A DNA stretch of 64,000 bases, taken from the NCBI GenBank assembly GCA_002105175.1, contig MCGE01000030.1, positions 248,001 through 312,000 of the forward strand. The letters are read 5' to 3'. Shown piece after piece: positions 38,639 through 51,341 of the stretch. The notes under the pieces are model-generated. The model searched no databases and had not been told where the DNA came from. It saw nothing but the letters and a program-made list of their open reading frames with translations. Each line of letters opens with the position of its first letter. Within the stretch, counting starts at the first letter, position 1. The translations under genes and the position numbers were made by a program. This DNA comes from Absidia repens (lineage: Eukaryota > Mucoromycota > Mucoromycetes > Mucorales > Cunninghamellaceae).

Positions 38639-41185
38639 TTATCCATAAGCATTGTCCGTTGTGCCAAGTTTTGAGAATGCCACTTTGACACGTCCTTTGG
38701 TAATTTCATCATCTGTCCAGCCTTGGAGACCTTTTGTTAAACGTCGGCCATTTTCTTCAGCAGTAGAAGTAGGTTCCAGTTCAAGATTATCATCACTCAA
38801 GTCGTCGTCTTCGTCTTCGTCATCTGTTTCCATTCCGCTGGCACTGCTGTCCTTGTCGTCGTCTTCAGTTGGAGGTGAGCCATACGTGGAGGATGATTCT
38901 GCTTCACTATTAGAGTTTCGTCCGCCTGTGCCACGTCGACGATGGTCATTGTCACTAAAAACACCGAATACTTCATCATGACCATTTTCAGAGGGCGAAG
39001 AAGGTGAGACACCACCCGGCGAAGTCAGACGCTGAGGAGTTGATATAGAGGACGAGGACGAGGAGGATGTTGTAGTTGGACCTTGATGTCGGGGTGAATC
39101 CCTATGCAGGTAATTTGGTGTAGCATTTCTTGGATGTGGTGACACTGTTGATCTTGATTTGGAGTTGGATTCTACTACAGCAAATGATTTTTGACGAGGA
39201 CGTTTGTTCCAATGCAAACAATTTTGAACTGAACCAAACCAATCAGCAGTTTGATCATCCTTGCACACCTAAAAATAAAAAACATTATTATGAATTATTC
39301 AATTATGTAGTCTGAATATTTTTGTAACTTACCGTTGGGAATGGATGTTTTGACGCCGTTACTTTGATGTGATCGCCCTCTAAAATATAAATGAGAAGGA
39401 CAAAAAAAAAAAAGAGTCAACAATGGAAGGGTGAGTACATCAATGGTCACCTAATCCTATTCATCAGGGATGCTTACGTTTGAGTTCAACACGCCCACGA
39501 CCATCAAATCCAGCCCACGCGGTATTTCTTGAATTGTAGGGTACACATATACGTAGTTCCATTGAATCAGGTACCAAAGTAGATCGGAATGAGAGAGTAT
39601 GAGGACAAATCGGAGTGATAAGAATCGCATGGATTTCAGGATGAGTCAATGAGCCTCCAGCAGATAACTACAGTAATTAAAAAAGGTTAGTGATGACGTT
39701 TTCACATTCCCATTCTTGTCAACAAAATAATGCTCTTCCTTACCGAGTATGCCGTGCTTCCGGTAGGCGTTGAGATGGCTAAACCATCAGCCTGTACAGT
39801 TGTCAGATGTTTGTTGTTGCCAAAGAGTTCCAGTAGACTGACATAAGGACTCGGGCCACGATCCACCACCAATTCATTGATCACTTCATATTGTTCTGTG
39901 GGCACAGTGGTAAAACAAGGAATTTGTCGGTGTTCATCAAAGCCGTCGTCGTTGTCATCATCATCGTCATCATCATCGTCGTCGTCCTTTTCCACAGGAG
40001 AGTCTGATGTGCCACACGTACCATCATCATCGCCATCCATTTCACCGAATTTGTTGACTTTATTTTTTTTCGCAGCATGAATAATGTTATTGTTGTCTTT
40101 GCACCATCCACCAACAGCGATTTTTCCAGTTTTCGAGTTCCGTTTGATGTTTCGTAGCTTGATAGCCATGCAGTCTGCACCACCAGCTTCATATTCCGAG
40201 AGTGGGACCCGGCGGTATACGGTACACGTAAGCCGACCACGAAGATTTATCCGTACGCCATTTTCCATCGCTCGAGAGAGATATCTGTCGTATTTGCTAA
40301 AATTGAACGGCGTCAAGAAGCCAAGAGAACCAAGATGGAAGGGAATGACCGGCGGTACATAGCTTTGAAACAACCACGATGTGAATAAGACTGTTCCATC
40401 ACCACCAAGCTACATAAAAAGGAAATAAAAATAGAAAAATATAATGTTAGTCATCAAAAAGACGTTCATATTCAATCAGGTCCATATTTGGTGATAATCG
40501 TATTGGGTGATCTTACAGTAATAATGAAGTCAAAAAGTTTTGGTTTGGCAGCACATAATTCAGGATTCCAAAACTTGAGTTTTTCCGTAGCATTGGGGTA
40601 ATATTTGATGATCTTGTTGTATTTGAAACTGAGGGAATACTGTAATTTTTCATCAACATAACTGAGAAACAAAAAAAAAAAAAAAAAAAAAAAAAGGGGA
40701 AGGGGAAAGGGAAGGAATATTAGTCATGACAAGAAAGTTGTCGTCGTTAAAGACAGGCAAGAGATAGAAGGATGAACTTACACAGTAATACCACTTGACT
40801 GACCATAACGAGGAGTTTCTATTAACCATAAAGCCAATTCACGAGTCTTGGGAATAAGAGATATGTCCTTTGGTTTTGTAATGATCATGACAGACTTTGG
40901 GTTATCCCACTTGACCCGCGTTTTTCCTATAGAAGGACATCAAAAAGCAAATAATGATTAATATTCTGTATAAATAAAAAATGATATATAAAATATCTTA
41001 CCAATACGTTTCGCTTCTTCACGTACTTCACCAGCTTTGTTCGTCAGACAAGAGGTTGAGGAGATACCGTGATGTAATTTCCGTGAGCCACTATTTGCAT
41101 CGAGTGTTATTCTGTGTAATTCATGTTGAATATTGTTGACAGATTCATCTTGTATGCCCTTGGGGATGTCACCTAAAGTGGCCAT
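38639..41185 (-). CDS. NADK: NAD+ kinase (Utr1-like) with internal acidic insertion and long disordered tail
   Basis: Phosphorylates NAD+ to NADP+ with ATP. Exons 41185..41002, 40926..40782, 40661..40517, 40409..39744, 39667..39478, 39379..39333 and 39268..38639; 668 residues. The catalytic GGDGT motif (residues 160-164) begins exon 4, followed by PFHLGSLGFLTPF (about 182-194), DGLAISTPTGSTAYSLSAGG (about 365-385), and HPEIHAILITPICPHTLSFR. Between the two nucleotide-binding lobes lies an Asp-run insertion (about residues 285-320) absent from compact bacterial enzymes. The last 200 residues are Ser/Asp/Glu-rich, probably disordered and phosphorylated. The compartment is not evident: no targeting peptide is seen, so cytosol is likely. 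It is divergent from the Crz1-like gene across about 0.8 kb. Confidence 0.95.
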
Positions 41186-42010
41186 GGAATGATATGAAGA
41201 AAATGATATAATAATGGTGGAAAAGGAGAAACATAAAAAAAAATCCTAGTATTTTCATTTATTTGGATTTCCGATGGTCTGGTGGAGACGGGGGAAATTG
41301 ACCCGATAATTCGCCACAGTGAAAGACATAAAGTGACGCAGTTTTATTTTTCAGTATATTTTGGCCAATAAATATAACAAAATAGGTATAAAGTTTGACT
41401 TTTTTTTTGCAATGCATGAAAACATCAGAGATGTATACAAATACAGTATATATTTATATAAGAAGGGGTGGAAAATAGGAGCTAATTTTCTCGGTCCGAT
41501 TACTAGGTACAGTATGAACCAAACATCCATTCCCTTTTGTGAAGACAGGCCGGCCCAAACAGGGACAGACTGGATTAATAGGAGAGAGAACGTTTCCAAT
41601 GTGATGTTAAAATTTAAATCAACGCCACGCCTCAAAATAGGAATTGGAAAGCTGCTAAAAGAAAAGGTGATGATTATGAACATTAAAGGCAACTAAACAA
41701 CCTTTTTTTTTTTTTTTACAGTTTCATCAGTTATGAGTTTCCCCTTTTTCGAAAGGGAAAGCGCCCCTAAGCCACACTTTATGGGTGCTCAGTATTGAGG
41801 CGCTCTAGAGCAAATATAGGAACGGGTCTCTAGAAAGGCACTCAGCTTCAAATGCGTTAATATTTTTTTATAAACTTAGAATCTATTTTTTTTTTTCTCA
41901 GCCATTTTTTTTCCCTTCCTTTCTCTTTTTCTTTCTTTCTTCTTTATGTTTATTCTGTAAATCCCCACGATACACTATTATAAATAACCTCCCTCTTTTG
42001 ATCAACATAC
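41186..42010. promoter_or_regulatory. Divergent promoter region between NAD kinase and the Crz1-like gene
   Basis: Two start codons face away across 825 bp. Short open frames on both strands at 41351-41696 overlap each other and show no family features. A GC-richer patch lies near 41750-41850, and long pyrimidine tracts lie just upstream of the zinc-finger gene. No site can be named with confidence. Confidence 0.45.
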
Positions 42011-44247
42011 ATGACCAGCCCATCCTCACTTACACCTCTTCCTCAACATTCTCCTTTGGAAAGCTCTCCCTCTTCTCTTTCCTTATTACTCAACAATACA
42101 GATGACGTCGAAAGGACAACAACCACTTCTGCTTGTGCTTCTCCTGTGAAACGTTCCTGGTCTAGTCTTGAAACTGCCGACTCAGCCATATCAAAACTAC
42201 CACATTTGTCACATACTCGTCGTACCAATAACTCCACCATCTCAACCTCTACTGGAACTCATCTTGCTGATGGCTCACCTATTGCGAACGACATCAAATC
42301 TCCTATATTCATCATCGACAAGCAACAGCAACCTATGAAAGAGGAATCATCTTCACAACCATACGGGAGCAGTGGTGGTACCTTTACAACATTCTCCTTG
42401 AAACAACCCATGAAAGAAGAATCTCCTCTGCCGGCTGCTGAATCATCAACCTCTGACACGAATATCTTATCAACAACTCACACCAACACCACCACTACAA
42501 CAACTGTTAATGCTGCAACTACCACTTCTGCTGGAGCCATTGTCAAACCATATGCTTGTAATGAATGCGAGCAATCCTTCTGTCGACCTCACAATCTCAA
42601 GTCTCACCAAGCTACACATTCGAGTATACGACCCTATAAGGTAAGGAAATTGGAAATAGGCAGGAACGTGGCGAGCATCTTCTTCACCCCTCCCTCTCAC
42701 TCTTTTTACCGAACTAAACTACCCCTCTCTTTTCTGTAGTGTGGAACATGTAATAAAAACTTCAGGCGGCTCCATGACTTGAAACGACATGAAAAACTTC
42801 ATACTGGCGAAAAACCATATGTATGCGATCACTGTTCAAGGTCTTTTTCTCGATTGGATGCTCTCAATCGTCACCAACGGGCTGAAAATGCGGCGCGGCG
42901 ATGGAGTGACAGCGACGTGTCTCATCGGCAATCTTCTTCTGTTTCTGGTTTAGCGGCTTCGACATCTTCGTCACCATCCTCATCATCTCCACCTTTGGTA
43001 GTATCGCCATCACCAATACTTCACAATAATGAGGACAAAGATAGCAACAACAACAACAACAACAACAACAGCACGAAAAAGGATATACACTTCTCTTCTG
43101 ACAATACCACGACCAACAAACCAGCCATTGATACCCCATCATCACAATTGGATCGTTCTGCAGCTACGAATACGATGGACTGTGACAACAGTACTACTAG
43201 CAACAACAACCATATCGACAATATCAACAACAACACTGGAAGCAACAATATCAGTGGTGGTAAAATCAAGAAAAAAAGTATCAAGTCTCTTGTCCAAGGT
43301 CAGCAACACAGGTTTCGATCCTCTAGGCCAAATATTCCTCAAATCAATATTCCAAATCCTGCAACAAAATGGCCTCCCATTTCATCAACATTGGCCTCCA
43401 TCAAACCAACAGCAATGGCATCCTCCTCTTCTTCTAACAAGACATCCTCCTCCCCTTCTCCCGTTGGATCACCCATCATTTTAGCAGCAACCGCAGCAAC
43501 AACACCCTCAACATCGTCCACTGCACCAACTACTACAAAGGCAGCGGCAAGATCTCCCAATTCGTATTGTGGTCGTACATCCTCCATGGCGTGTCATGAA
43601 TCTAGTCTGCCAACACCAGAAACAGCACATCCACTTTCAACTTCATCAATGACGCCAATTTCTAGCACTGCAGCCTCCACCAACACCTGGACTAATCACT
43701 TATCGTCGTCACCATCATCATCACAACAATTGCCACCTCCTCCTCCTCCGCCGATACTCAATACTCATCCACCAGCAAGAACTGTATTACCACCTGTCAT
43801 TCGGCAAAACCAACCACAGGATCACCACTTGATGTCACCTTATTCCCCTTTTACTCCTATTGCTAGTCCTCTCAGTCAACAACCTTCACATGCCGTCTTA
43901 TTGCAAAAATACAGGGATTTGGAAGCACAAATGGCCATTTTGGAAAAAGAAAAAGCGGCACAACACGATGCAATGAATGGAAAAATTCACGATTTGGAAG
44001 TGGAGGTAAGTTTTTATCACAGAGAGAAGAAGAAGAGAGTGACCTGAACCGTCAGAGGCATTTGAAAGAAAGGGAGAGGGAGTTTGCAATGATGCTTACC
44101 TTTTTTATCTATGTATTTGTTACGATGTGTGAATAGAATCGATTGTTGCGGTCCTTGGTGGCGGATTCCCAACGACTCAATAATGGGAACGCGAGCGCGG
44201 TGGAACATTACTCACTATCCAAAACTGAATCACCAGGTACTATGTGA
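42011..44247 (+). CDS. C2H2 zinc-finger transcription factor, Crz1-like
   Basis: Exons 42011..42640, 42740..44005 and 44137..44247; 668 residues. The N-terminal 175 residues are Ser/Thr/Pro-rich. Three fingers follow: YACNECEQSFCRPHNLKSHQ (about 178-200), CGTCNKNFRRLHDLKRHEKL (211-231) and CDHCSRSFSRLDALNRHQRA (239-260). The third finger lacks a clear fourth ligand. The order RPHNLKSH, RLHDLKRH, RLDALNRH parallels RPYNLKSH, RQHDRKRH, RADALGRH of calcineurin-dependent Crz1 proteins, hence the call. A long Asn/Ser/Thr/Pro-rich stretch and a C-terminal coiled coil (LLQKYRDLEAQMAILEKEK to LEVENRLLRSL) follow. I did not find an unambiguous calcineurin-docking PxIxIT motif. It could be another member of the family. 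AATAAA at 44659-44664. Confidence 0.75.
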
Positions 44248-44741
44248 TTTCCCATACCAACATGATCTTCTCCTTCTCTGGTGGTCTCAAAATTCAAAAA
44301 CCATTCACTTTTTATTTCATTTTTTTTACACACCCATATTTCCTTTTATTATTTTACGCACATCCACATTTCCTCTTTTCTATCCAATCACATTTCCTTT
44401 TTTTTATACACCCACATTCACATTGCCTTTTTTTTTTTCCCTACACTCTCGTTTTAGTCAAAACTCCTGCTCTTGTTCTCCCCTTTTGTCACTTTTCTTT
44501 TCTCCAACCCTCCCTTTTTAGTCTTCGTTTTCATTTTTTTTTACAATATCCACTCCTCCTTTATATCCTCTCACATCACAATTTTTATATTTATTTATCA
44601 TATTGTGGTTTTTTTTATATTATACTTTTGTTTGATCTCTTTAATTTATCATTGAATCAATAAAAATAATAAAACACTTGTTGAACTATGCTTGTTTATT
44701 ATGTATGATTCGTATTGTTGTTATCATTTGAATGAAAAACA

Positions 44742-44778
<37 letters not shown>

Positions 44779-45094
44779 ATCATCCGATATAGAAGGCACA
44801 TACATATATACTACTAATAAAAAGTCTACCACCATACTATTACACATCATCAATGTCATCAATACCATTTCACAAATAAAAATACAAAATGTCATCAAGA
44901 GCTGAAATACAAAAAACAAAACTACGTCCTGCCAATTTTATTGATAAATAAGAGAAAACAAAATTGAAAATAAAAAGATATCAAGAAGAAGAGAATAGTA
45001 TATACATACAAAATCCATATATATATATGGAAGAGAGAGGGAGTATGTGGTAATAAAATAAAGCAAAAAACGAAAAAAAAGGAAGAGGGGAGAA
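44248..45094. other. Intergenic between convergent genes
   Basis: 3' UTRs of the zinc-finger gene and the PHD gene. Contains C/T-rich blocks with a loosely repeated ACACCCACATTTCCTTTT-like word (about 44328-44420), polyadenylation signal 44659-44664 and a T-run at 44744-44776. No gene was seen. Confidence 0.5.
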
Positions 45095-48000
45095 TCAAAA
45101 TGCATCATCCTTGATTGTTTCTTCGACAAAATTGGCCACACGATCCCTTGTCTTGTCAGCAACAGGTCCCGAACGCAGGAGGACATTCTTGATATCATTG
45201 ATATATTCTTCCACATGGGTTTGCATCTTGCCTGGAGGGAGAGGGCGGCTCGTACCTGGTAATTGGATGTTGAGACCTTCAAACACGTCAGCGACATTTT
45301 TCTTGAATTCACTGGCACGCCGTAATTCTGCATTGATACGCTGGATTTCGCGGTCGGCGATTTGTAGTTTCGATTGTAATTGTTGAATGGTCGCCAAGTC
45401 CGGTACGGGGATGGGGGGCGGCGCTGCGGCTGATCGTGCTATAGATAAAAATGATGATATCTGTGATGAATATATATATATATATATATAATATGATTTC
45501 AGTCGTGTGTGTTGCTGCTTTTTACCTGCCATGGCCGATTCTACTGCTTCAAGAATGGTTGATTTCATCATATTCAACTGCATCATGTCCATTCTATGAC
45601 CACCACAATATAGATATATTATGTATAGTTAAGATCCATGTTCTATAATTTCCTTTTATTTTGATAATTGTCTTACCCTGATTGCTGTTGGCTGTTTTTT
45701 CGATCCATGATGATAGAATTGCGATGCAATCCATTATTCCCATTGTTTATGTCCATTGAAGTATTTGAATTTGGTCGACGCTGTGCCCGGATATCATTCT
45801 GAATCTAATAAGATGTAAAACTTGATTAGTATATACAAAATAAATGTGTATCTCTATTAAAGATACCTACTTCATCTAAATCCTTGACTTTGGTGGTATT
45901 GGAAGGTTTGTTGTTGATGTTGTTGCTGCTATTACTATTGCTGCTAATGCTGTTGCTAGTGTTATTGTTGCTGATGCCTGGTGGTTTTGCCTTGTTGGAC
46001 TGTATCGATGAAAGGGATGCGTTTGAGGACATGGATGGTGATAACGAAGCGGTATTTCCTGAACGTGGGTTGTTGTTGCCATTGTTTATGCCATTGAAAT
46101 TTGATTTGGGTGATGAGGTAGTAAGATGTGTTTTGTTGGGAAGCTTTTGTTTAGCCAAACCATTCATATGGGATGGTTGTGACGTCGATGAGGAGGAAAT
46201 GGCTGGTGTCAATGATGGAGACGAGGTGGGAGCAAGAGGTGTAGACGATGAGATGGAGTGCGCTGATTCTGTATGTAAAGTTGCTGATCCTGTTGGGCCA
46301 CTGCTAGAGAATGTTGGGATGCCTGATTTGCTGGTCGTAGAAGTTGCGGGTTTTGGAATAGATGCTAATGATGAGATTGTGTTGCTGGTATTCGATGTTG
46401 CATATGTGCCTCCGCTATTGCCACTGCCACTACTACCGGAAGGTTTGTTGAGATCCAAAGCAAGAGAGGGGTTGTTGTTCGAAGAGGCAACAGAAGATTT
46501 TTTGAGCATTGGTGATGGAGGATTTGGCTTGGAGATTTCCATTTTGTTTCGTTTGGCCTTCAAGCGTTCAGGTAAAGAGAGGACACCACCTGCGCTATTT
46601 GCTGCTGATGAGGTTGTCGGACTTGGTTCTTTCTTCACATCCATGTCGAGCGAGTCTTGATGATGGCGGTTTGTTGGTCCTTTGCTTTTGATGCTAGTAC
46701 TATTGCTCGTTGTTCCCATGTCATCATCCGACGAGTTCTGATCATCCAAAAATAATTTGAGAGGTCCTTTTCGTTGTGTAGCAGTAGGAGATGCACCAGT
46801 AGCACGCCGTTTATTGGAGAGCGTAGAAGATGTTGCCGATTTTTTCTTGTTCCTTTTCCTTGGTGTAAGACCCATATCGTCATCTGAATCTTCATCATCG
46901 TGTTCCTCATCACCGTCATCCGCATCGTCGTCGTCGTCGTCATCATCATCATCATCGCCCATTTCTTCGTCATCATCCTTGCTTGGGTCACCACCGCTCA
47001 TATTATTGTGATCGTCATCGTCTTCATCGTCTTCGCCCGCTTCTGATACGTCGTCATCATCACCGTCGTCATCGCTAGTGATATATTGGTTTCCACGTCG
47101 GCGTTTTTTCATTGTCGAAGATTTTGCTGATGCTGATTTAGACGTGGATGTGCGCCGATTGGAAGTAACGGGTTGATGGGATTGGCAGTAAAACTTGAAT
47201 TTGTCTGGCACAGAAGAGGCAGGAGTGAGATGACCAGAATCAATGGCACATGTAACATGATATCGACTATAAAAGGTAACGACAACGGTAAAGGTCATAA
47301 AACAGGAGAGGTGAGTGAGTAAGTTTCATATAATTTCACACTTAGAGGATTGTAATCAAGATTTTGACGATTTTTTTCCAAGGTTTTTACCTTGAGCAAT
47401 CATGATGCTGACATTTGATACATAAGCCTGTTGTTTCGTGGCATATATCACATTCCTAAAATAGAATAAGAAAAAGGAAAACCCCTTCAAGTAAGTATGA
47501 CAGTTTATTTAAATGATCATCATTTATATACATATATAATTTTGACTTACATTGACATTCAGGTCTTGTTTATCAACGGCATAAATTTCACTTGTGTGGT
47601 CGATAGCTTTATTCCACATAGCACAGACTACATGCATGAATCCACCAGGTACGACAGTGTATTTGAAAGCACCTGTTTGTACTGAACAGCAAATGACATT
47701 CTACAGTTGAACGAAAAAATACGATTCCACCAAAAAAAAAAAAAAAAAAAAAAGATTAGTGTGAGCATTCAACGAATCTTTAAAAAATATTTTCAAACTT
47801 ACTGTAGGTTTCTTCTTGAGTTTGCATTCACATCGTTGACAAAACCAATCACCTTTAGGAACAGAGCCAACACCGTAGCATCCTAAAAAGAAGAAAAGTT
47901 AGCCATCATTTTGTCATCTTGTTATTATTTCAACACTTACGTTTATGAACCGCTATGTTACAATCTTCAAGATTCCCATAAAGTCATGCAAAAAATAAAA

Positions 48001-48228
48001 TTTGTTATTAATATCGAAATATAGATCGAACCAATATATCTTTTCCTATTTTCATACCTGTTCCATCGCAAAATATGATAGGGTTCTTCGGTTTAGGGAG
48101 ATCCGTATGACAGACAGCACAGGTATCCTATTTTAGTAGAAATGTTGAGCAGGAACGAAGATGAGCAACTGCAACAAAATAATCATTTCAAGTAAGCGCT
48201 AAATGTCACTTACCTCGTCGTTGGCCAT
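45095..48228 (-). CDS. PHD plus extended-PHD finger chromatin protein (AF10/JADE/BRPF-like reader module)
   Basis: Exons 48228..48214, 48127..48058, 47964..47941 (24 bases), 47882..47803, 47700..47551, 47455..47391, 47266..45871, 45804..45677, 45593..45526 and 45438..45095; 779 residues. Residues 6-55 form a C4HC3 PHD finger (DTCAVCHTDLP, IIFCDGTDC, HKRCYGV, GDWFCQRCEC). An extended PHD follows (VICCSVQTGAFKY, MHVVCAMWN, NECDICHETTGLCIKCQHHD, YHVTCAIDSG, FYCQSHQP). In animals this PHD-knuckle-ePHD module binds histone H3. The middle is a large disordered region with long Asp/Glu runs and poly-Ser/Asn. The C-terminus contains a helical stretch (LATIQQLQSKLQIADREIQR) that could form a coiled coil. 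No bromodomain, PWWP or enzymatic domain is present, which fits AF10-like more than BRPF. Complex membership is unknown. Confidence 0.88.
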
Positions 48229-49351
48229 TGTATAAGAGAAGCTAATTAAAAAAATTGATATATTAACGGCAAGTCAAAAAACTACTTGTATATAAATAAA
48301 TATTTCTTTTCCTTTTTTTCCTTTTTTTTTTTTTTTTACCAAGTGGGTTATAGATATAATATTGGGAGAGAGTAGATTAAATATCGGTATTCTGTTGGAA
48401 GGTCGTTTTTAAAGGACGCGGAACCAAAAGTAACAAAGTAGGTGAAGCAATTGGATAGATGGATTTGGTAAATAATATTAAATAAGAGAATACCCTTCAG
48501 CAGAAGTATGGAGGTGGAGGCGAAATGTAGAAAAAGTATGGATGAGATGAATGTGGGGATGGATGCGTGATGGAAAGAGAATTGCTTTAAAAAGTTGCAA
48601 AAGGGAAGAGAAAAAGAAGGTTCGTGTAAGACAAAAAAAAAGCTTCGCTGTGTAGATGTGAGGTCGTTTTCAAAGTCCGAACCGACACACAAAAACAGAT
48701 AGGTCAAAAAATAATAAAAAAAAAAAATTGAGGAAAGAAAGAAGGAGAAAATAGGATCAGACAAATTCTCCCCTTGCTTCGATATTTAAAGCACTTGAAA
48801 CTCAGTCACAAGTTCACTTTTTTGTGACGTCCTATGCTTAATAGGGGAGACTCAAATGGTGGCTCCCCTTTTGATATCAATAGGTGTCACATTACAGTTC
48901 TTTGAAAACTTGAAATCTGGGCAAGACATAAATATTGTATCTGCTCTGACTGTATAAATAACCATATTCATAAAAAAAGTCACATAGTCGCAAATATTTG
49001 ATATAAGGACCGAAGACACTGGGACCTATACCACCTGTTTCTACTTGTTAAAACTCTACAGCAACCCTATTGCGTGATAAAGAGTTTATGATAAGTATAT
49101 ATTAATATACATTTTTGATTTCAACTCATGAGTGTAAAAATTCAATCACTTTCAGTTATGATAATCAAGACCTAAATAAAAACTATGAAATACTCACTTT
49201 TTGTGTTTTGTCGTTCAATCCCCGAATAAAATCAGCCGTCTTCTTCTAGTCCCCCCCACCCCAATCATTTGCACACACACACACACACACACACATAGAG
49301 CCAAAATAAAAATAAAAAAGTATTCCATTTATTTAATCTATACATCGATAT
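48229..49351. other. Intergenic: PHD gene promoter and RasGEF 3' end
   Basis: 1.1 kb between two leftward genes. It holds an AC microsatellite at about 49269-49292 and an A/T tract near 48318-48338. An open frame at 48348-48764 is Phe/Leu-rich low-complexity sequence and is not supported. Confidence 0.45.
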
Positions 49352-51279
49352 TCAAGACGTCGAATTTTCTAAGCTTTTACTACTGCTATTACTACTACTA
49401 CGACTGCTACTACTACTACTATTACTTTGTGTGTTACTAGTTTTTCGGATGCTTTGCTCCAATAAAAAGGCAGTACGATCCAGTGGTAGAGGAGTGGTTA
49501 TTGCTGATGATAAGGGTGATAAATAATCCGTTTCTGTTTGTGATGATTTGTCGTTCCCGGTGACATGATGTAAAAAAGGCCAAGGTCCAAGATCAGTTGC
49601 AAAATAATAATCTTCACTGGTAGCACGAAGAATCCCATAAACACAACGTGTCAATGACCGATATTTTGCGAAGTTTATCAGTTCTGTTGTTGATGACGGC
49701 ACTAAGGAAAAGGTGGATGACGAGGATGAGGATGAAGATGATGATAAAGATGATGAGGCTGTCGATACTGAAGAAGTAGTGGATGGTGGTGATGCGGAAG
49801 ATAGATAGGTTTGATTGCCGTCCATAAAAAAAGTCATATCCTTGAGTAACAGTGGAAAAAAAGGAACGGTCGGTGATTTTGTTGCTTTCCCAAGCGCTTG
49901 TCGATATCGGCCCATATTGTTTGATACATCCAAAAGCTTCACCAACTGCTGATAGCCATGAAGATCACGGCTGGAGACCATAGACCATCCGTCCAATTTT
50001 TGTATGCATGGCTGTAAAAGACTGGCAACAATAATCATACTTGTATGGAAATTGTTCCATTCTAGGCATAACTAACAAAAAAAAAAGTGAAAATTTTGGT
50101 CAGTTTTGTAACGTGTATATAGGGAGTGAATGAAGCAACTTTTGTTGATTTTCTGAATCTTACATTTGCGATCTCTATCATCCTTTTCAAGGCAAGACTA
50201 CGATCTCTTGGTGATTGTTGTGAGCAGATTTCATTTTTTGTCCAAGTACCTAGCTAATTGGAAGAAGAAAAAGAAAAAGAAAAAAAACGAAAGGCAGAGA
50301 AGAAACATCAGTTGATCATGTCGGCGTTAAAAAGTGGTAAAAGAATGCAATAGGTCCCCCACCCCCACCCCTAAAAATTAAGCGGTAATATCAACACCAC
50401 CCACCCATGAATACATAAAAAATAAAAAATAAAATGCATACCATATTTGCCCTTTTAGTCATCAGATCTATATAATCAAGTTCATTTTGATGTTGAGACA
50501 GAGGATCATATTTATGGGAAGGGGCATTTGGCCTTGGCTTGTGTTGTCTTCGCCAGTTCCCGTGGATATATTCATATGCTGTAATGCATTTCAGCAAATA
50601 AAAGTCCGCCAGTGTCAAGTATTGAGCCATATCTTTCACATTTAATGATAACAAGGGCGATGTTGGTGATAATTCTTCAGAATGTAAACACATAGGGGGA
50701 TGACTTGTCATTGTAGAAGGATTTTGTTGATGATGACGGTGTAGTTGTGTTTGAATATTGGAAAATCGCTTTTGGCCATGTTGTAGCACCTAAACCAAAG
50801 AGAGATAAAGTTCAGAATTAAAAAAAACATAAAAATACAAACAAGATAATCATATACATTACCTGACTATGTAATAGTTCTTTTATGTTACTTGCCTCCA
50901 TCATGAAACCACCACGGATAATATCACCATTAATAAATGCCTGTAGTCGTGTCAGTAGAACAGGGTTGTTTATGAAGTCCCAGAATTGCAAATTGATCCA
51001 TCTTGAAATAATATTAAGCACCCTAGAAAGATCAAAAAAAAAAAAAAAATCAATCAACCATTATTTTTTCATTATATGATCCTTACTTTATTTGAATACA
51101 GCGTTGCCATTTTCTAAAGTAGTCTGTTTCACCAGATTGAGGTTCAATGTGAAATCTTGCCATCAAGTTTTCCAGAAATTCTTCACTTGTGGTAAAATCA
51201 GTGTGGTTCAATATGTATGCATCCACATAACTAAAATCTGCAGAAAACCGTAAGAAATAGAAATAACATGTTTATATTC

Positions 51280-51341
<62 letters not shown>

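Noticed and set aside
42864..43587. Several open frames opposite the zinc-finger gene
   Set aside because: They are frame shadows of Asn/Ser/Thr-repeat codons and consist of Leu/Val/Cys runs.
45884..47011. Rightward open frames opposite the PHD gene
   Set aside because: Antisense shadows of Asp/Ser/Asn-rich coding sequence; the minus-strand gene is supported by splice phase and zinc-finger motifs.
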